DNA of 64,000 nt from Pogostemon cablin (GCA_023678885.1 CM042985.1:27724465-27788464); one strand, 5' to 3'. Positions 1 through 12,399 are shown, numbered from the stretch's first letter. Notes: generated from the letters alone by a model not told the origin. Numbers and translations: made by a program.

Positions 1-95
1 AAATCATAGCTCAAGTGGTAGAGGGAGGGTGGAAAGGTTTTTCAACTGAATTTGATTTCTATAGGATGGGATTCAATTTCAAATCATGCATTTAG
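1..95 (+). repeat. Possible tRNA-derived SINE fragment at window edge
   Basis: Positions 8-19 read TAGCTCAAGTGG, a good RNA polymerase III A box. The following ~70 bases (GGTGGAAAGGTTTTTCAACTG and so on) resemble the minus-strand SINE at about 58.8 kb. The B box region (GGATTCAATTTC near 69-82) is degenerate. The 5' end is cut by the window edge, so this is a fragment call only. Confidence 0.4.
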
Positions 96-842
96 TATGG
101 ATTTGACCCTTTATTATTAAATTTCAAATTCTGCGTTTAGCATGAATTTGACCATTTTCAGTCATTATTAAACGCACTTCATCTATCATCTAAATAATAG
201 ACATATTTTAACACGTTTCACAAGAGACTTTGTGACGGTGAAATATAAACACAATAATTTTCTATATAATTGTTTTTTTTTTGTGTGTTTATATTTTTAA
301 AATATGAAAAGAAAAGGTAATGACGCATTGATTGGTTACCCCACCCCATTTGAAGCCGCACAAGTTGCTCCACGCTTTTCCAAAATTTAGATTTATTTAT
401 TTAATTTCTGTAAATTATATTCAAATTCTTGAGTGGGGTACGTTGTTCATGACATCTATTGTACTTGTGTACGTGGAGATCCTCCATACATTTTTATTTA
501 TTCTATCCTTTTACTTTCTTTTTGTGTAATTTATTAAACCCTCTTATCATTTTATGATTTTGATTGTCCATTTAAAAAGTTTATATATTTTTTATTTTAA
601 AAAAAAATATGTAAATAGTTCATCGCTCATCACTAACAAAATCATTTAATTATATAAAATAATAATACTCTCTCCATCCATTAATAAAATAATTATTTAT
701 TTTTTTACATGGATTAAAGAGTATTATTATTTTATATAAAGGTGATAATTCTAATAGTGGTCAATGGGTCATGTGTATATCTCTTTTGTTAAAAAAGAAA
801 AATATATACCTTTAAAATGAACTAAAACGAAAAATAAATATT
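96..842. other. AT-rich intergenic DNA with a MITE-like end
   Basis: I see no gene here. A Stowaway-like terminus (ACTCTCTCCATCCATTAAT) lies near 666-685, followed by the ATGGATTAAAGAGTATTATT stretch common in such elements, but no matching right end is visible before the Gypsy LTR. The short ORF at 332-529 is low-complexity and has no recognisable domain. Confidence 0.4.
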
Positions 843-2238
843 TGATAGGCTGTCGCTGGCCTACTAAACTATAATTTATTTCCGACTCACTCTAATATTT
901 AGTATAGTAACGAGTACGGGTTGAACCCAAGAGAGTATAATGAGATTTTAATTAAATTCAAGTGTTGCATACATATAAAATAAATAAGGAGGTTTTTGAA
1001 TTGGTGACAATTGAAATTAACTATAACAATAAATCAACTTAATTTTTTAAATAATAAAGTAGATTGAAAATTAATTATAAAATTAATGAAGTGAGACAAA
1101 CATAGTTTAGGATGACGATCCCCTCTCGTTTACTAAATTAATTAATTATAAGAATTAAACATCTAGTCTAGTGTACAAACTCAAATCCCTAGATTGACGG
1201 TACGACCAATCAACCTGAATGTTCTTATGTTCATCAGTTAGGGTACGACCACTAAATTGAACTATTTACGAGTGACCCTATAGATTCGAACTCGTAAACA
1301 CATTAAAACTCTAAACATAGAATTACTAGGCTACGAAAACAGGCTAGGAATCATACAATCTAGATTCTATTACACATAGAGGGATTAATCTCTACTTGCT
1401 ACTTAATTTAATTCCTACAACAATTACGGATTGTAGATCATGAAATAACAGTAAGCAATAAAATAATTACACTAGTTGATCAGGCTAAAATAATTATTAA
1501 ACTGCTATAAAGAATATCAAAGCATGTAATAGAATAAACTTGCACAAAAGATTAAATGAAAACCCCTTAATAATTAATCTATGGTTCAACGAAAGGTTCA
1601 CGAAATCATAAACTATAAAAGGGGATTAGCCCCGCATGTTCATAGCAAAAACATAATTAAAGAATAAAAACCGATGATGTCTGATGATCTTGAACTTCAC
1701 GCCAATTCTGCCTTGGAGAAGGAGAGACCGCTGCTGCTTCTTTTCAACTTCCCAAATTCACGTTCTTTTCTGATGAAGCATCGTGTATATTCTCCTCCAA
1801 AAATAAATAAATATCTCCCATATATATCTGTGTCTTGATCCCTAAGTAATCCTACTTGATCTCTTTCCTTATCTCTCTTCCAAAAATATCTCCAGGATCT
1901 TTTCTTTTTATATCTTGTCTTTATGATCCCACAAGATATGGGCCTGATTTGGGATGATTCTGGAACGTGAGAAAACGTGAGAGAATATTTTCAGCTGCCA
2001 CTTTCCTTATTTATTCTAAATTTTCGTTCGTTTCCACTAACACTGAAGGATTCAGTGTTAGCTCATCTGGCAGCAATGAATTTCTTCCACAAAACAGCTT
2101 GTTTCCACATCAATTTAAAACATTAAAGCTCTAATTTACCAAAGACAAGATAAGTCAATTCAGTACCCAATTAGCACATAAGTCCATCAAATAAACATGA
2201 ATTTCAACCAAATAATCGTGCTAAAATATGACTTATCA
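843..2238 (-). repeat. 3' LTR of truncated Gypsy element
   Basis: On the minus strand the LTR starts TGATAAGTCATATTTTAGCA (from 2238) and ends GCCTATCA (at 843), with short inverted termini TGATA/TATCA. The internal side is flanked by the purine tract GTTTAGATGTGGAGAGATTT. It contains a perfect 9-bp stem (AACACTGAA/TTCAGTGTT) near 2039-2060. Length is 1396 bp. With no second copy, the boundaries rest on the terminal motifs and the adjacent polypurine tract. Confidence 0.65.
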
Positions 2239-2280
2239 AATCTCTCCACATCTAAACTTTGTTTGTCCTCAAGCAAATCA
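2239..2280 (-). other. Polypurine tract and 3' UTR signature of Gypsy element
   Basis: The minus strand reads TTTGCTTGAGGACAAACAAA followed by GTTTAGATGTGGAGAGATTT directly before the LTR. This is the usual '(G)AGGACAAGCAAA...TTTAGGTGTGGGGAG' signature of Athila/Tat-like elements, in which the purine run primes plus-strand DNA synthesis. Confidence 0.6.
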
Positions 2281-3795
2281 AAATCATAGAGAATAGAAAA
2301 CCAAAGAACTCCATCTTAAAAGGTAAATGAAAGTAACATTACAACAAGAGAAAAGTAACCAATGATCATTCGGAACTAATATGAAAAATGACTCCTCACT
2401 CAAAGTTTGCAACTTTCATGGCATTAAATCTCTCAACATTCCATGGCCTCATAAAGATTCACTCAATAACACTCAAGTATATGATTTAGGTAGCAAGATC
2501 ACTCAACAATTGAAAAGAAAAGTCATTACCATAGGCTTGCTCCCAAATCAAATCTCCATCCATTTCTAGATGGATCGTGTGCAACAATTAAAGGGTCTTT
2601 GATTGGATTGTAATGGAGCCTTAGGACAGGGTGAGGTAAAAAGAGGATAAGAATGGCTAAATGTACCACTTTACAATATGTGATCAAACCAAAACTTCCA
2701 TCATCCCCAAATTTTCTCTTTTCAAAACAACATTTTTCTTGTACTTATAATCTCCCCACACCTACTCCTTTTCAAGATTTAGAACAGCAGGTGTAACACT
2801 TGAAAATATCACTATTTGCTAGATAATTTCAGCAACTAAAAAACAAACAATTTCAGCAACTCCTCTTTCCCTTTTTTTCAAACTTCCTTTCTTCCATTTC
2901 TTTCTCTCTTTTTTCCTTTTTCTCCTTCTCCAATTTTTTATCAACTCCACCTTCATCGTCAATTCAACCATAAAATATTTTCACAAGATCACTCATTGCA
3001 ACGTAATGAAGGGTTCAACAGAAGAGTCAAAGAAAGAAATGAGAATTCAGGGTTCATTTATGTGCTCATAATTCAAAGAAAAGACTTAGGCTCAACGCGG
3101 CTTCCCTAAAGTTTTCATAATCAGGTGGGACAATATAAGCCAAAAGGGTTAAACCTAAGTGTCCTTATCATTTTATCACACACAACCAATTATATGATCT
3201 TGAAATGTATTCAAAAGAGCAGGTTCTAGAATGAGCAATTCAAATTCAATGCACTCAAGAAAGAAATTTCAATAGAGCTCATAGATGATAGCTCTTAAGG
3301 CTCAAAAGCTCACCAAAAATAGGGTAAATTGCCATGAAATTCGAAAACAAATCAGCCACTACAATCACAAAAATTTTGCAAAGAATATCACTTTTTCAAC
3401 AGTTCCTCAACATCACTGCTACCCCCTCAATCATGCATCACCCTCATCACCTCAAAAGATCTCATTCCTCAATTTTTCAGACTCCACATCAATATAAAAT
3501 TTAGAGAACAACAAGAACAAGACATGGGACAAGAAATTGAGCAAATTTACATCACTTTTCTACCCCAATTATCATATAAAATTCCTCCCCACACCTAAAC
3601 GTTTGCTTGTCCCCAAGCAAAACATAGTAGAAGAAAAATCAAATACGTAATTGGATAGAGTGCACCTGATTCAGTTTTGGGTAAAGCTTTGACCACAATA
3701 AACTCTTGCAATTTGTATCACAGCTGCTAATCACAACAGAAAATTATGAGTGAACAATCAGACAATTTATTAAAAATAAAAATAAAACAAGAAAA
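2281..3795 (-). other. Non-coding 3' internal region of Gypsy element
   Basis: About 1.5 kb lies between the pol remnant and the LTR. The ORFs here (for example 2381-2569 and 3285-3497) are on the opposite strand and look like low-complexity chance ORFs. A second copy of the polypurine-like signature is at 3583-3621 (complement of CCCCACACCTAAACGTTTGC) and a partial one at about 2751-2767, suggesting internal duplication or a chimeric 3' end. Confidence 0.5.
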
Positions 3796-3863
3796 TTGGG
3801 TTGCCTCCCAATCTGCGTCTTTTTTATTGTCGTTGGCTAGACTTAGGTGAGATGGTTGCATTT

Positions 3864-4085
3864 TCAACTATGAAGAACTTCTTTCAACTTCATACGATCA
3901 ACCTCAACAGTGCGAAATCTCTTATGATATTCCTTGAGTTTATGGTTTGGCCCAAAAAATGAGGACTTCAAGTGTTCCGAATGTGCCTTTGATTCCAGCT
4001 TCGGTGCCTGCACTATAGATGGAAGAATATTTGGAAAAAATTTAGGCAATTTAACTGAAGCTACATCTAATGTCTTGGTCTCTGA
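3864..4085 (-). pseudogene. Gypsy pol C-terminal remnant
   Basis: The minus-strand reading from about 4085 to 3864 has an LPSI..APKLE motif followed by a basic segment ending ..EVDRMKLKEVLHS and a stop. The first part resembles the protease-to-RT linker of Athila polyproteins and the last part resembles the extreme C-terminus of their pol. The hundreds of codons for RT, RNase H and integrase that normally separate them are absent, so an internal deletion is inferred. Confidence 0.5.
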
Positions 4086-4224
4086 GAATAACTGTGCAAA
4101 GCATTGACACAGTGATTCAGCTCCTCATTATCCTATCTTTCAGCATCATCCTTCATGATTCTATGTTCAATGACTGTATCTAATGCATCCCTACTAGTGA
4201 GTTCGAAGTGTTCTTGGACAATAG

Positions 4225-4790
4225 GCTCAATAAGTACTCACAACAGAAAGCAGGTTAGCATCATCAGGGTATTTCATAGCATCATATATGTTGAATTTAA
4301 TGATTTGCTCATCAAATTTCATCGTGAGAGTACCTTCACTCGCATCTATCTTAGTGCGTGAAGTGTTGAGGAACGGTCTCCCAACAAAATCAGAGTGAAA
4401 TTCGATGGGTGGTCATTCATTTCTAACACATAAAAATCAGCAGGGAATACGAGTTTGTCTACCTGAACAAGAACATCCTCAATGACTCCATCTGGGTATG
4501 CATGGCTTCGATCAGCAAGTTGGATGACAACTCCAGTCTTTTCAACTCTCCCACACCTAGCTTCTCAAACACTGATCGAGGCATCACATTAATAGAGGCT
4601 CCATGGTCCAACATGGCTCTTTCCACCTTAAAATTCCCAATCTTCCAAGGAACCACAAACATGCCAGGATCCTTGCGCTTCTGAGGTAACATTTGCTGGA
4701 AGACAGCTGAAACGTTTTCTCCCATCACCACTTTTTCATCTCCTTTCAACTTTTTCTTGTTGGTGCACAGCTCCTTCAGAACTTGGTGTA
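4225..4790 (-). pseudogene. Gypsy/Athila-type aspartic protease remnant
   Basis: The reading from 4749 to 4459 contains QKRKDPGMFVVPWKIGN, then AMLDHGASINVMPRSVFEKL, the retropepsin-like active-site region of Athila elements (normally D-x-G-A-S-I-N-x-M-P). Near 4538 the frame shifts and similarity continues in another frame with VVIQLADRSHAYPDGVIEDV and a distal FPADFYVLEM segment; further frame breaks follow towards 4225. Gag lies outside the retained part. The sequence is non-functional as it stands. The opposite-strand ORF at 4502-4684 is a shadow. Confidence 0.75.
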
Positions 4791-5095
4791 TCTCGGAATC
4801 TGGTTAATCGCCTCAATGAGAGGTAAATTGATCTCCACTTTTTGAAACACCTCAAGATTTGTTTATCCTTTTCAGTGGTATCCGGCTTCCTTATCCTACT
4901 TGAAAAGGCAAATGGTTAATATTAAAAGGAATAGGCCAGAAATTTTAACCTGATTTTTTTCAGACCTTCTGACACTGAAGGGCTCAGTGTCAGTGTTACG
5001 TTTCTGCATATCAGATTTTTTCGCCCCAAACTGATCGGTCTGATCCTCAACTATTCTAGCAGGTTCTTCCACAAAAGAGTTATTTTCCCCCTAAT

Positions 5096-6515
5096 TTTAT
5101 TGATTTTTTAGTATTATAATCTTTTTATATTAAAGAATGCAGTGTATCAAATTAGATGTCAATTCTATATTTAGTTATGTATTAAGGTTATAAATTTGAT
5201 GTGATATACTGTACTGCATTCGTTCTTTTTCAGCCTATTTATTTTTTAATAGTGGATTTAAGAGTATAATATTTAATATGTAGTGAATGAGTAGTATATA
5301 TTTTATTATATACTAGTAAGTAATTGTATTAGTGTTGAGTGTGTACCATATATGTAATGGATTAGTATAATAATTATTTTTTATGTGTCACATCAACTAA
5401 AAAAGGTAATTAATATTTTGTAATAGGACAGAATCAAAATAACAAAATAATTATATGCATTAAAAGACGGAAGGAGTATGTCTTTTTTTATTACTATTAT
5501 TATTAAAGTTCATAGTAGAACGCACGTGAAAAGAAAGTGTAGAGTTCGTTATGAAATGAAAAGAGTATAATAATTGAAAAAAAAAACTTTACTTTATATT
5601 CTCTCCATCCTATTTTAAGTTATGCAGTCCTTTAAAATTATAACTTTTTGATGTGATAAAGTAAGAAAAAAAAAAGTATTTTGAGTAATTTAATAAAATA
5701 AATTATAAAATATTGTTGACGTTTTAATAAATTATACTCTTTCCGTTCATTATTAATATATTTATTTATTTTTTGCATGTGCATTAATGAATATTATTAT
5801 CTTATAGAAAGTGAGTAGTTGTATTAGTAATGTAGGACATGTATGAAATCTTTTCCTAACAAGAAAATTTGATACATTAAGAATGAACGATCAAAATAAT
5901 AAAATGAATACTTTATCACTTATATTGAATTTTAAAAAATGTACTCTATAAATAGTAAACTAACAAAACACTCTTATACTGTATTTTTTAAATAAAAAGT
6001 ATAATATCTTATTGATGAAAGTGATTATTGTTTAACTAAATCATAGTATATCAGTCACTTTAACACCCACTTCACGAATCACGATTTTCGTTAGGCCTTT
6101 TCTCTAAATTCTAATATCATATTAAATGACTCTCATTTAAAAATTTGAACTTAAAAAATAAAATTACACTGGTTTTTAAAATTCATGCATCAATGATGCG
6201 CAGAGGTATTGCTCTTGTGAATTACTATTGCGTATAATTTACAATATATAAAAATTAGGAGTAATTTTTTTTAATTCATTAATTAACCTTGAATTATATA
6301 TGTCACGAAATACCGATTGTAAGTGATTAATATTGAATGAATTGATTACATTTGAAACAATTTGTCTTATTTGAATCGAAATGAAAATAAAAGGAGAAAT
6401 GATTGATAGCTGAGGGCAACTTATCTGGGCCGGTCGTACCATTTATCTTTCTTTATAGCCACAAACATCATAAAATTCCATTTTTACAATTTTTTTTATA
6501 CAGCTCATGCCCAGC
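5096..6515. other. Intergenic DNA with degraded MITE ends
   Basis: No gene is recognised. Several decayed Stowaway-like termini occur: GACGGAAGGAGTAT near 5467-5480, TATTCTCTCCATCCTATTTT near 5597-5616, and ACTCTTTCCGTTCATTATTA near 5735-5756. None pairs cleanly with a second end and a TA duplication, so I do not call individual elements. Confidence 0.4.
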
Positions 6516-7166
6516 TAGGGTTATAAATAAATTAAATACTAATTCGAACTCGATTCGATATTCGTATTCGAATTGATTTGAATTCGAAAAATTCGAATTC
6601 GAATGCAAATTCGAATAAATATTTTAGTTCGAATAATATTCGAATCAAATATGATTCATAAGATGTTCGATTCGAATATTCGTGAATATATTCAAATATT
6701 AATATATAATATTTATTAATTATATATTAAATATAATATTTTGTTTAATAAATATAAATAAATATGTATATTATCTAATTTATTACTATCTTAAAATAAA
6801 AAGAAATAGACTTATTTTTATTATATATATATAATGTGAATTATTTAATTATAATTTTTAATAATTTAATGGTTGATGTATTTAATGAGTATTTCTTTTT
6901 AAATTTATTAATATTACAAGAAATTAAAAAATATTATTTTAAAAAATGAATTTACAATTCGAATCGAATTCGAATTCAAATATTTAATTTCGAATGCTCA
7001 AATTCGAATACTCGAATATATTCGAATAGTTTGTTTATTACTTTCAAATCGAATACGAATCCGATTTCGAAATCGATTATAATCGAATTCGAATACGAAT
7101 ATTCGAATATTTAATCAAATATCATTCAAATACCTTAGTATTCGATTCGATTCATTTACAACTCTA
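6516..7166. mobile_element. hAT-like non-autonomous element rich in TTCGAA
   Basis: The 651-bp element has imperfect terminal inverted repeats: TAGGGTTATAAATAAAT at the left and TAGAGTTGTAAATGAAT as the complement of the right end. It is flanked by 8-bp direct repeats TGCCCAGC (6508-6515) and TGCCCAAC (7167-7174), 7 of 8 identical. The 8-bp duplication and TAG-initial termini are typical of hAT elements. Both arms carry many ATTCGAAT/TTCGATTCG words that could fold on each other; the centre is AT-rich and has no transposase. Confidence 0.75.
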
Positions 7167-8608
7167 TGCCCAACATTATCTTATATTAAAATATTAATTA
7201 TTTTATTTATTCTATTCTTTGAGCTTAGTTCAGAGGTAAATAATTCATGTAATTTCCCTCACGTACGTCTTACTTGTTCATTTGTTACTAATTTATAAGG
7301 TACAATAACCCTAATAAGCGGTGAGAAATTTGGTTGCTTTTGGAAAACTCATAGATGTTTCAGATTCAAATTTTATTGGGTGTAAATGAAAATATATAGA
7401 GAGAGAGAGGATATATTTTCATTTATGTAATTTTATTCATAAATAAAAATTTATGTGAAAACGTCTCAATAAATGGATTTCATATGATAAATAATAAGTG
7501 ATAATATTTTTAATAAAAAGTAACATAATAAATAAAAAGTAAAAATAATTCAATAATAGATAAAAAGTAAAAATGGTTCAATCAACTATTTAATGTATAA
7601 TGAGTTACATAGATAAAAATGATAATTAATTTTACAAAAATTAAACAATTTCACCATGAAATAATTTTAAGTTATTCTTTTCTCTTTTTTTTACTTTATT
7701 TTAGGGTTTATGTTCTATTTCTATTATTATAGTTTAGAGCTTGGAGCCTTGAACTGTGGCGGGGAGAGGCTACAGGAGTACAACGTACCTCAAAACCCCG
7801 AAAAATAAATTTTTGGTCCCATAAGATACGATACTTTGCAAAATAGCAAAATAGTTCGAAACTTTCTCTTTTAATTTTGAAGTATTTTTTCCTTGCACAA
7901 TTGATACCATCTGTTTATAAAATTATAAATTTAGTTTTAAAAGATTTTTCTTTGCATACTTCGTCCAACATAATTTTTTTGTTTTTTTTTTTATGAACTT
8001 ATGGATAGAGTGCAAAGAAAAATTCATTTAAAATTAAATTTGCAATTTTATAAATTTATGAAATTAAGTATGCAAAGAAATTTTTTTTTGGAAGTAAAAG
8101 AGAAAGCATCAGGTTCATTTTGTAGAGCATTGTGTCAGGTGGGACCAAAACTGCTAATCCTTTACGGCCCTCCAAAAAATTTTTTGAGACAATTTTTTTA
8201 ATTATATATACGTATGTATGTATAAATATTTTAATATAAATTAGTTTGTTTTACCAAATTATTAACTACGACACAAATTTCTGCTTAATTTATTAACATT
8301 TTATAAATTTATATTATAGATTTATGATAATAATGTCTTTTTTTTACAAATGAAATTTGATTGTGTCAACCGTAGTTATAATTTTTTATTGTTAATTTAT
8401 TTATAGTACGATTTTGAGTATCAAATCTTTCTCTGTCTTGCATATCAAATCCTTCTCTGCCTTACTAATTACAACACTTATGTATAATTCTAAAAATGAT
8501 AAAATACATTTCAATAATACCCACTTTTTACACAATTTCGAACAACTTTATACATCTTTTTTTGTTAAATTTTATCTAAAATAATTACTTTTATACACAT
8601 CACAACAC
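7167..8608. other. AT-rich intergenic DNA
   Basis: No gene or complete mobile element is recognised. The 66-codon ORF at 8001-8201 is low-complexity without a recognisable domain. Confidence 0.4.
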
Positions 8609-9054
8609 TGTAAGATAATTATGGCCTAGTGCCATTAATAATAAATATATATAAGATATTTATTATGATCAAATATCTTAAATAATGATATGGTTTAAAT
8701 AAATAATATATATGAGATAAATAAGGTCATATATATTTATGGATAACAATCACATTGATAGAATGTGATTTGATAAAGATTTAATATCCCGATCTGGTCC
8801 TCTCTCCACCTATAAAAGAGACACAGTTTTATTAATTCTCTATCACATTAAGTCTTACGTACTGTGCCATAAAGAAAGGGGTGAGGAGAGAGAAACTAGT
8901 TCCCAATGTAATTGACAGGAACGTATCGTTGGAGGACCGCCATTAGTGGCGTCTCAAGGTAAGTCTTCTAATCGTGTTTATGTGATGTGAAAATCATGAA
9001 GATCTAAGATCCATGTCAATTAATAAATTAATTGTTTATGAAATTATGCTTACA
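8609..9054 (+). repeat. 5' LTR of Copia element
   Basis: It starts TGTAAGATAATTATGGCC and ends TATGCTTACA. TATAAAAG at 8811-8818 is a likely TATA box, placing the transcription start in the AGACACAG region just downstream. It matches the 3' LTR except at the GAATGTG/GAATATG site, a three-base difference (AAT versus GGC) after TCCC, and one T/C near the end. Confidence 0.9.
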
Positions 9055-10829
9055 TGTTGTATCAGAGCATGGTTTTGGATCTCATGATTTTTCATCTATT
9101 AATGTTTTATGATTAAAGTCAATTATGATAAGTTATTTGTCAATAGTATTAAAATGATTAGACTGTTTAATTTCGTGCTATGTCATAAGTGATGAACGTA
9201 GTGGAAAAACATGATTACGAATTGAACGGATTGATTTAATTATAAATTCAGCATAATGAAATAATCCATCAATCATATTTTATGCTTTATGTTAATAAAT
9301 AGCATAAATACTTGTTCTACATGATGATTATAACTGCATTATGAATAATAAGTATATCAATATTTTTATAATTTAAATTCATGAGTATCGATCACGGAAT
9401 TATAATATAATATATTAGATTCACTTACATAAATTTGAGTGCATGCAGTTATTTGATTGGCAAAATATGAATCTTATGTGATTAAGTTTTATGGAAATAA
9501 CTTAAATTAAATTTCATAATTATGTGCCTTTTAAATTCACACATTATTATCTATCATGTGAATATTATGTATGATAATATGCAATTATAAGAAATTGATT
9601 AATTTTCTCTTAAATTTATCATGTTTTTTACGTGTCATGATAATAATTGACATGAATAATAAATTGATCTATTTATGTACGATAACTTATATGAGATTCT
9701 CATATCTCTTAATTATGATATCACCTTAATAAGGGATCTAAAGAATCTTTATAATTGACCTATGATAATGTCAGTAATTAAAATTAATTAAAGTTATTTT
9801 GGGATATATACTAATTAATTGATATTAGAATATCTCATGACTGTTTATGATATAGGTATTATTAAGATGCCAAATATATACATGATATCTTTATTGTGAT
9901 ATTTATGGAATGTTATGTATATTTATAATGACAGCATTAAGATTTTAATTAATGATATTGAATGTGATTTATTAATCTTTATGAAAAGATTTGATTATTA
10001 CTCAACTATTGAGTATAATCTATAATGAGAACATAATCTTTGATAAGATTATAATGAATAATTTAATGAACGATTTATATTTATTTAATGTTGGTCTGTT
10101 AATCACCAAAGTGGTCTGACCTGAAGGATTATTAAAAAAAAATCGTATAATTAAATTTTAATTTTCCATATTTATGTGATACTTGAATAAAAAGAATTTA
10201 TTATATGGGTTATTAAAAATTTCATAATTATAAGACTTTAAATTCACCCAAAGGTGATTGCTAGTCTTTATAATTCATGAATATGAGTGTAATAAATTGA
10301 TAATTAATATATTATGACAAACTATTTTGTATGTCCAAAGATGACAAAATAGTTTTAATGAAAATATTTAATTATCAAATTATGTTAAATTTCAAGTATC
10401 ATTATGATCATAATTGTATATTGTTGTATCGCCCAAAGGAGAACTTCAATATGCATTTATTGCTTTCGATCCTGAATCTATTATTAAATTACTCAAGGTA
10501 TTTATAGGAATAAATTATATTATTCTTATTCTTATTCTTAAATTACCGATATTATTTAGTCTCTATGCTGCGTCTGTTCCATTACAAAATGGATTAAAGT
10601 AATTTAAATAGTGCGAATAAATCTAATTTCACCAAAGTGTTTTGGATTTTATTTGTCACTTCAAGATAAATTATTTATTTGCTTCTACTAGCAATAAAAG
10701 CTAAGTAATCTGTCTGTAATGCTTGGGTTAGATCAAACAGATTGAGCCTTACGTTTATGCGAATAAATGTGACTAAGAAATTAAGTCTATCATACTTAAA
10801 TTACTAATAAATCTCTTGATGAGATACTA
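9055..10829 (+). other. Copia leader with primer-binding site
   Basis: The primer-binding site is at 9057-9068, complementary to the 3' end of initiator tRNA-Met with one mismatch. The remaining ~1.76 kb before the Gag start is AT-rich and shows no domain; the 62-codon ORF at 10414-10602 has no recognisable relative. This leader is unusually long for a Copia element. Confidence 0.6.
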
Positions 10830-11400
10830 ATGGCCACTTTAACCACCATAAAGTTTGATGGTTCTCATGACATACATGAACTTATCATTAAAGATAACAA
10901 ATATTGCAGCAAGACTTAAGCATTCTATAATGAATGTGATTACAAACTTGTGTAGTTTACATTCTCAAAGTATGATCTATTCCAAATGAATCATTACACC
11001 ATGAAAGACAAATGGAATGTGAATTAAATTCACGTAATTTAATGATGGTTCAAAAGGAATGAAGGTTTAAGAAACAATTTAAAATTTAAACATTATGTTC
11101 GTTTAAAGTAATGAAGTTTGAACTAAGCGTGGCTTTAATGTTGGGGAAACTTTCCAAAAGAATTATTCCAAAAAGATTAATTAAGAATAAAGCCTTTCAT
11201 GAGATAGGCTTTTACTGATCTTGATATTTGTGTGAATTGCATTAAAGAAAAGCAAATAAAACACACAAAGAATAGAGTCACGATAACTACACAACTTCTT
11301 ATAATAGTTTACACCGCTAAATGTGAATCTTATGATAATACCCTTCTTAAAGGAATAATAATATTTCATCCTTTTTAATTTTAAATTTAAATTTTCACAT
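10830..11400 (+). pseudogene. Copia gag and GAG-pre-integrase remnant
   Basis: The reading starts ATGGCCACTTTAACCACC (MATLTTIKFDGSHD) and reaches a stop at 10917-10919. Beyond it the Gag pattern continues in pieces (for example MNHYTMKDKWNVN near 10990-11030). Near 11200-11370 the plus strand reads LDICVNCIKEKQIKHTKNR, matching the C-x2-C and K-rich end of the GAG-pre-integrase domain. Multiple stops make it inactive. Confidence 0.65.
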
Positions 11401-12000
11401 TATGGTTATATTTATCTTAGCAAGAAAATTCTCACTCCACAAATGCTTGATAAACATTTATTAATGATGTTGAGAAAATTAGATAGAAAAGTGAAAATTA
11501 TAAAGATTGGAAGAAGTGATGAATTTTATGGAAAGTGTGATGGATTATCATGCCCAATCACTTAATTACAGAAAAAACTGACATTTATACTAAATGTTGC
11601 ACACCATAATAAATTGGTGTAGCAGAATGACATAATCGTACTTTATTAAATATGGTTATAAGTATGTTGAATGATTAATTTATACCCATATTTTGTGGAT
11701 TTATACATTTAAAGCTGCCACTTACGTGATGGTCGAGTTTTTAGTAAAACAGTTTTCAAAACACCTTATGAACTTGTAGAAAAACTCGATCTTAGGCAGT
11801 TGAATGTTTTAAATTGCCCGACGGGGATTATGATTTATATCCACATATAAAGAATTTGGATATAAGAAACTAAAGTGATTTCTTTATAAATTATCCTTGA
11901 AGTCTAAAGGGTATGGATTTTATGGTCTTAACCATAGTACAAGAATTTTAAAACTAGAATGTCAAATTCATTAAGAATTGTAAAATCAGTGGGAGTATGA
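11400..12000 (+). pseudogene. Copia integrase remnant
   Basis: Broken integrase signatures are visible: a segment like KIIKIGRSDEFYGKCDG around 11490-11545 (normally the RSD-GGEY region), an HHNKLV..QND segment near 11600-11630 (normally the TPQQNG-V region) and PYELVEKLDLRQLNV near 11765-11810 (normally the PYE-W-G-KP region). Frameshifts and stops separate them. Catalytic D and E residues cannot all be placed in one frame. Confidence 0.6.
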
Positions 12001-12399
12001 AACCATGAAATGTGGTTATTGAAGAAGTTGGGTGGAGAATTTGAAAATACATTCATCTAAACTTCTTCTAAAGTTGTTATATAGTTGTTAAATAGTCAAA
12101 CAACTTTCAAGTACAACATTAAGTTATTCTACTCTCTTAAAGGATCCGATTTTACTAAATCAATTATCAATGAGCTTTCATTTGATATATCACACCAAAT
12201 AGCATTAAGAATGTCTGAAGGACAATATATCCGCTATTTCTAACGATTGCATATGTGGTATAATAAAATGAGCTAAATTTGACATTATAATAAAAGCTAA
12301 AATTTCAGTTTTGGAATAAGTCATGGAAGTACTAATTCTATTAAATGAGTAAATTCAATGAAAGGCGAGTTGAAATCAATGGCTCATAATGAAATTTAA

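Larger units (their letters stand above)
843..5095 (-). mobile_element. Truncated, internally deleted Ty3/Gypsy (Athila-like) element
   Basis: This is a minus-strand element with a single visible LTR (843-2238) at its 3' end. Next to it is a purine-rich tract, then a long non-coding 3' region, a pol C-terminal remnant, and a protease remnant near 4.2-4.75 kb. The motif GGGAGGCAACCCAA (complement of 3797-3811), which follows the pol stop in many Athila/Tat elements, is present. No reverse transcriptase, RNase H or integrase motif lies between protease and pol tail, so the middle of pol is deleted. No 5' LTR is seen; the right boundary near 5095 is where similarity fades and is approximate. Confidence 0.7.
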
